A stretch of 15,345 nt of DNA, taken from the NCBI GenBank assembly GCA_003696875.1, contig RFHL01000766.1:1-15345 (forward strand), written 5' to 3'. Origin of the DNA: Bacteroidota bacterium. GTDB taxonomy: Bacteria; Bacteroidota; Bacteroidia; J057. The translations under genes were made by a program, and so were the position numbers. Below, one piece after another: positions 14,275 through 15,345 of the stretch (positions are counted from its first letter, which is position 1; every line of letters starts with the position of its first letter). Below the pieces are notes generated by a model. The model was not told where the DNA came from and ran no database searches. It was given only the letters and a program-made list of their open reading frames with translations.

Positions 14275-15051
14275 ATGAGAATTCACTCCTTGTCCGGCCG
14301 CATCGAGCACCGCATATCGGTCAACTATAAAGTGGACCCACGGCTGCTGCACCGCTTTTTGCCCGCGCCTTTCCGGCCCCGGACGATCGACGGCAGCGGC
14401 ATCGCCGGCTTTTGCCTGATCCGACAGCGGCACCAGCGCATCAAAGGACTTCCGCGGCAGCTTGGCCTGAGTTCCGATCTGGTCATCTATCGGATCGCAG
14501 TCGAATGGGAAGCAGGAGGGCGCACGCATTCGGGTCTGTATGTTCCCCGGCGCTACAGCTCGTCACGCATCCATGCCCTGGCTGGCGGCGGACAGATCTA
14601 CCCGGGCAGCTACCGCCTGGCCCGGGTGCGTTTTCGCGACAAGGGCGACACCTTCAACCTGCACATGCACAGCCGCGAGCGCAGCAAGCAGCGCGTGGTC
14701 CTGCGGGCACAGTTGTCCCGCACCTTTCCCTTCGAGTCGGTCATGGGCGACCTGGAGACCGCTTTGCGCTTTGCCCGCGCCGGGCAGGTCGGCTATTCCC
14801 CCCGCCACGGCCGCACCCTCTTTGAGGGATTGGCGCTCCAGCAACAGGGATGGCCCGCTGAGCCTTTGCGGGTCACCTACGTGCAATCCACCTTCTTCGA
14901 AGACCCCAAACGTTTTCCCCCCGGCAGCATCTTTTTTGACCATGCCCTGCTCGTGCGTGAGGTCCAGCACGAATGGTGCAGCCTGCCCGACCTGATTGCC
15001 CCCCGTCCCATCCGGCTCCATGATATGGGCCGCCCTGGCTCTGCCTGGTAA
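14275..15051 (+). CDS. DUF2071 family protein
   Basis: This 258-residue cytoplasmic protein opens with RIEHRISVNYKVDPRLLHRF and LPAPFRPRTIDGSGIAGFCL. These match the DUF2071 pattern (VNFxVDPxxLxxxLPxPF, then GxGIAGxCLIR). The central SGLYVPRRYSSSRIHALAGG and the late FFDHALLVREVQHEW are also family blocks. DUF2071 (YqjF-like) proteins have a fold related to acetoacetate decarboxylase, but the members have no proven reaction as far as I know. The start ATG at 14275 fits the family N-terminus. The gene ends 14 bp before an acyl-CoA dehydrogenase family gene on the same strand, so the two are very likely cotranscribed. That suggests a role beside an acyl-CoA or flavin-dependent oxidation step, an inference from context only. 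Confidence 0.85.
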   Translation: MRIHSLSGRIEHRISVNYKVDPRLLHRFLPAPFRPRTIDGSGIAGFCLIRQRHQRIKGLPRQLGLSSDLVIYRIAVEWEAGGRTHSGLYVPRRYSSSRIHALAGGGQIYPGSYRLARVRFRDKGDTFNLHMHSRERSKQRVVLRAQLSRTFPFESVMGDLETALRFARAGQVGYSPRHGRTLFEGLALQQQGWPAEPLRVTYVQSTFFEDPKRFPPGSIFFDHALLVREVQHEWCSLPDLIAPRPIRLHDMGRPGSAW

Positions 15052-15065
15052 GGTCTTTTTGCCCC

Positions 15066-15345
15066 ATGCTTTCTCCGGACGAATTTTCTACGCAGTTGGA
15101 TAGCTACACTGCCCGGGCACTCCCGGACACCTGGCTGCATTCGCTCTATGCGCGACGATGGTTCAAGCTCTTTCTGCCCGCCGCCTATGGCGGGCTCGCC
15201 CTCCCACTCAATCAAGCTCTGGAGATCCTCTTCGAGACGGCTGCCTGCCAGGGGAGCCTGGGTTGGGTGGTCAATCTCGGCAGCGGGGCAGGCTACTTTT
15301 GGCCCTTTATGTCCCCCGAGACGGCAACCGCCGTCTATGGCGCAC
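15066..15345 (+). CDS. Acyl-CoA dehydrogenase family protein, 5' part (runs off the window)
   Basis: ATG 15066 opens a frame that stays open to the window end (93 codons seen). The visible part corresponds to the N-terminal helical domain of flavin-dependent acyl-CoA dehydrogenases. LFLPAAYGGLALPLNQALEI (residues 35-54) matches the family's LLxPxxYGG segment, and GSLGWVV (63-69) matches the DGSxGW element near the domain's end. The catalytic base and most flavin-binding residues would lie beyond the window. Relatives either desaturate acyl-CoA thioesters or, in the hydroxylase-like branch, oxidise small molecules with a flavin; the visible part does not decide which. It starts 14 bp after the DUF2071 stop, so the two probably form an operon. 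Confidence 0.78.
   Translation, partial: MLSPDEFSTQLDSYTARALPDTWLHSLYARRWFKLFLPAAYGGLALPLNQALEILFETAACQGSLGWVVNLGSGAGYFWPFMSPETATAVYGA

Overview
The window is GC-rich bacterial DNA that looks like a Bacteroidota chromosome, probably of the Saprospiria (Lewinella-like) type. The assignment is an inference from four things: tandem PepSY-like domains, several lipoproteins, a DUF2911 family gene, and start codons that generally lack a Shine-Dalgarno sequence. Promoter-like octamers (TATTATTTG, TATCTTTA) also resemble the Bacteroidota -7 consensus TAnnTTTG. There is no tRNA, rRNA, CRISPR array, transposase or phage gene, so this looks like ordinary chromosome rather than a mobile island.

Left part (1-4906, all + strand): the 3' end of a secreted, very acidic protein built of PepSY-like repeats, closed by a good hairpin terminator. 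Three exported proteins follow: a lipoprotein of a conserved but uncharacterised family, a CE7-type acetyl esterase (acetyl xylan esterase/cephalosporin C deacetylase family) and a Cys-type S1 sulfatase lipoprotein. Removing acetyl and sulfate esters would fit work on decorated polysaccharides, but no SusC/SusD pair or glycoside hydrolase is present to prove it.

Centre (4930-11647): the most interesting region, a complete Anbu cluster. On the minus strand lie, in transcription order, a circularly permuted ATP-grasp ligase, an alpha-E (DUF403) helical protein and Anbu, the ancestral proteasome-like beta subunit. Divergently, on the plus strand, lies a 1088-residue protein fusing a bacterial transglutaminase-like cysteine peptidase to a DUF2126 putative amidoligase. 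A 97-bp AT-rich spacer between the two arms carries promoter-like elements facing both ways. These families are known to occur together and have been proposed to build, attach or trim a peptide that Anbu then processes. To my knowledge the substrate is not established. This is the best candidate for an incompletely described system here.

Right part (11674-15345): a DUF2911 gene interrupted by one in-frame amber codon; a divergent Gln-rich lipoprotein of unknown function ending at a textbook terminator; a 95-residue ankyrin-repeat protein; and a DUF2071 gene followed 14 bp later by the start of an acyl-CoA dehydrogenase family gene that runs off the window.
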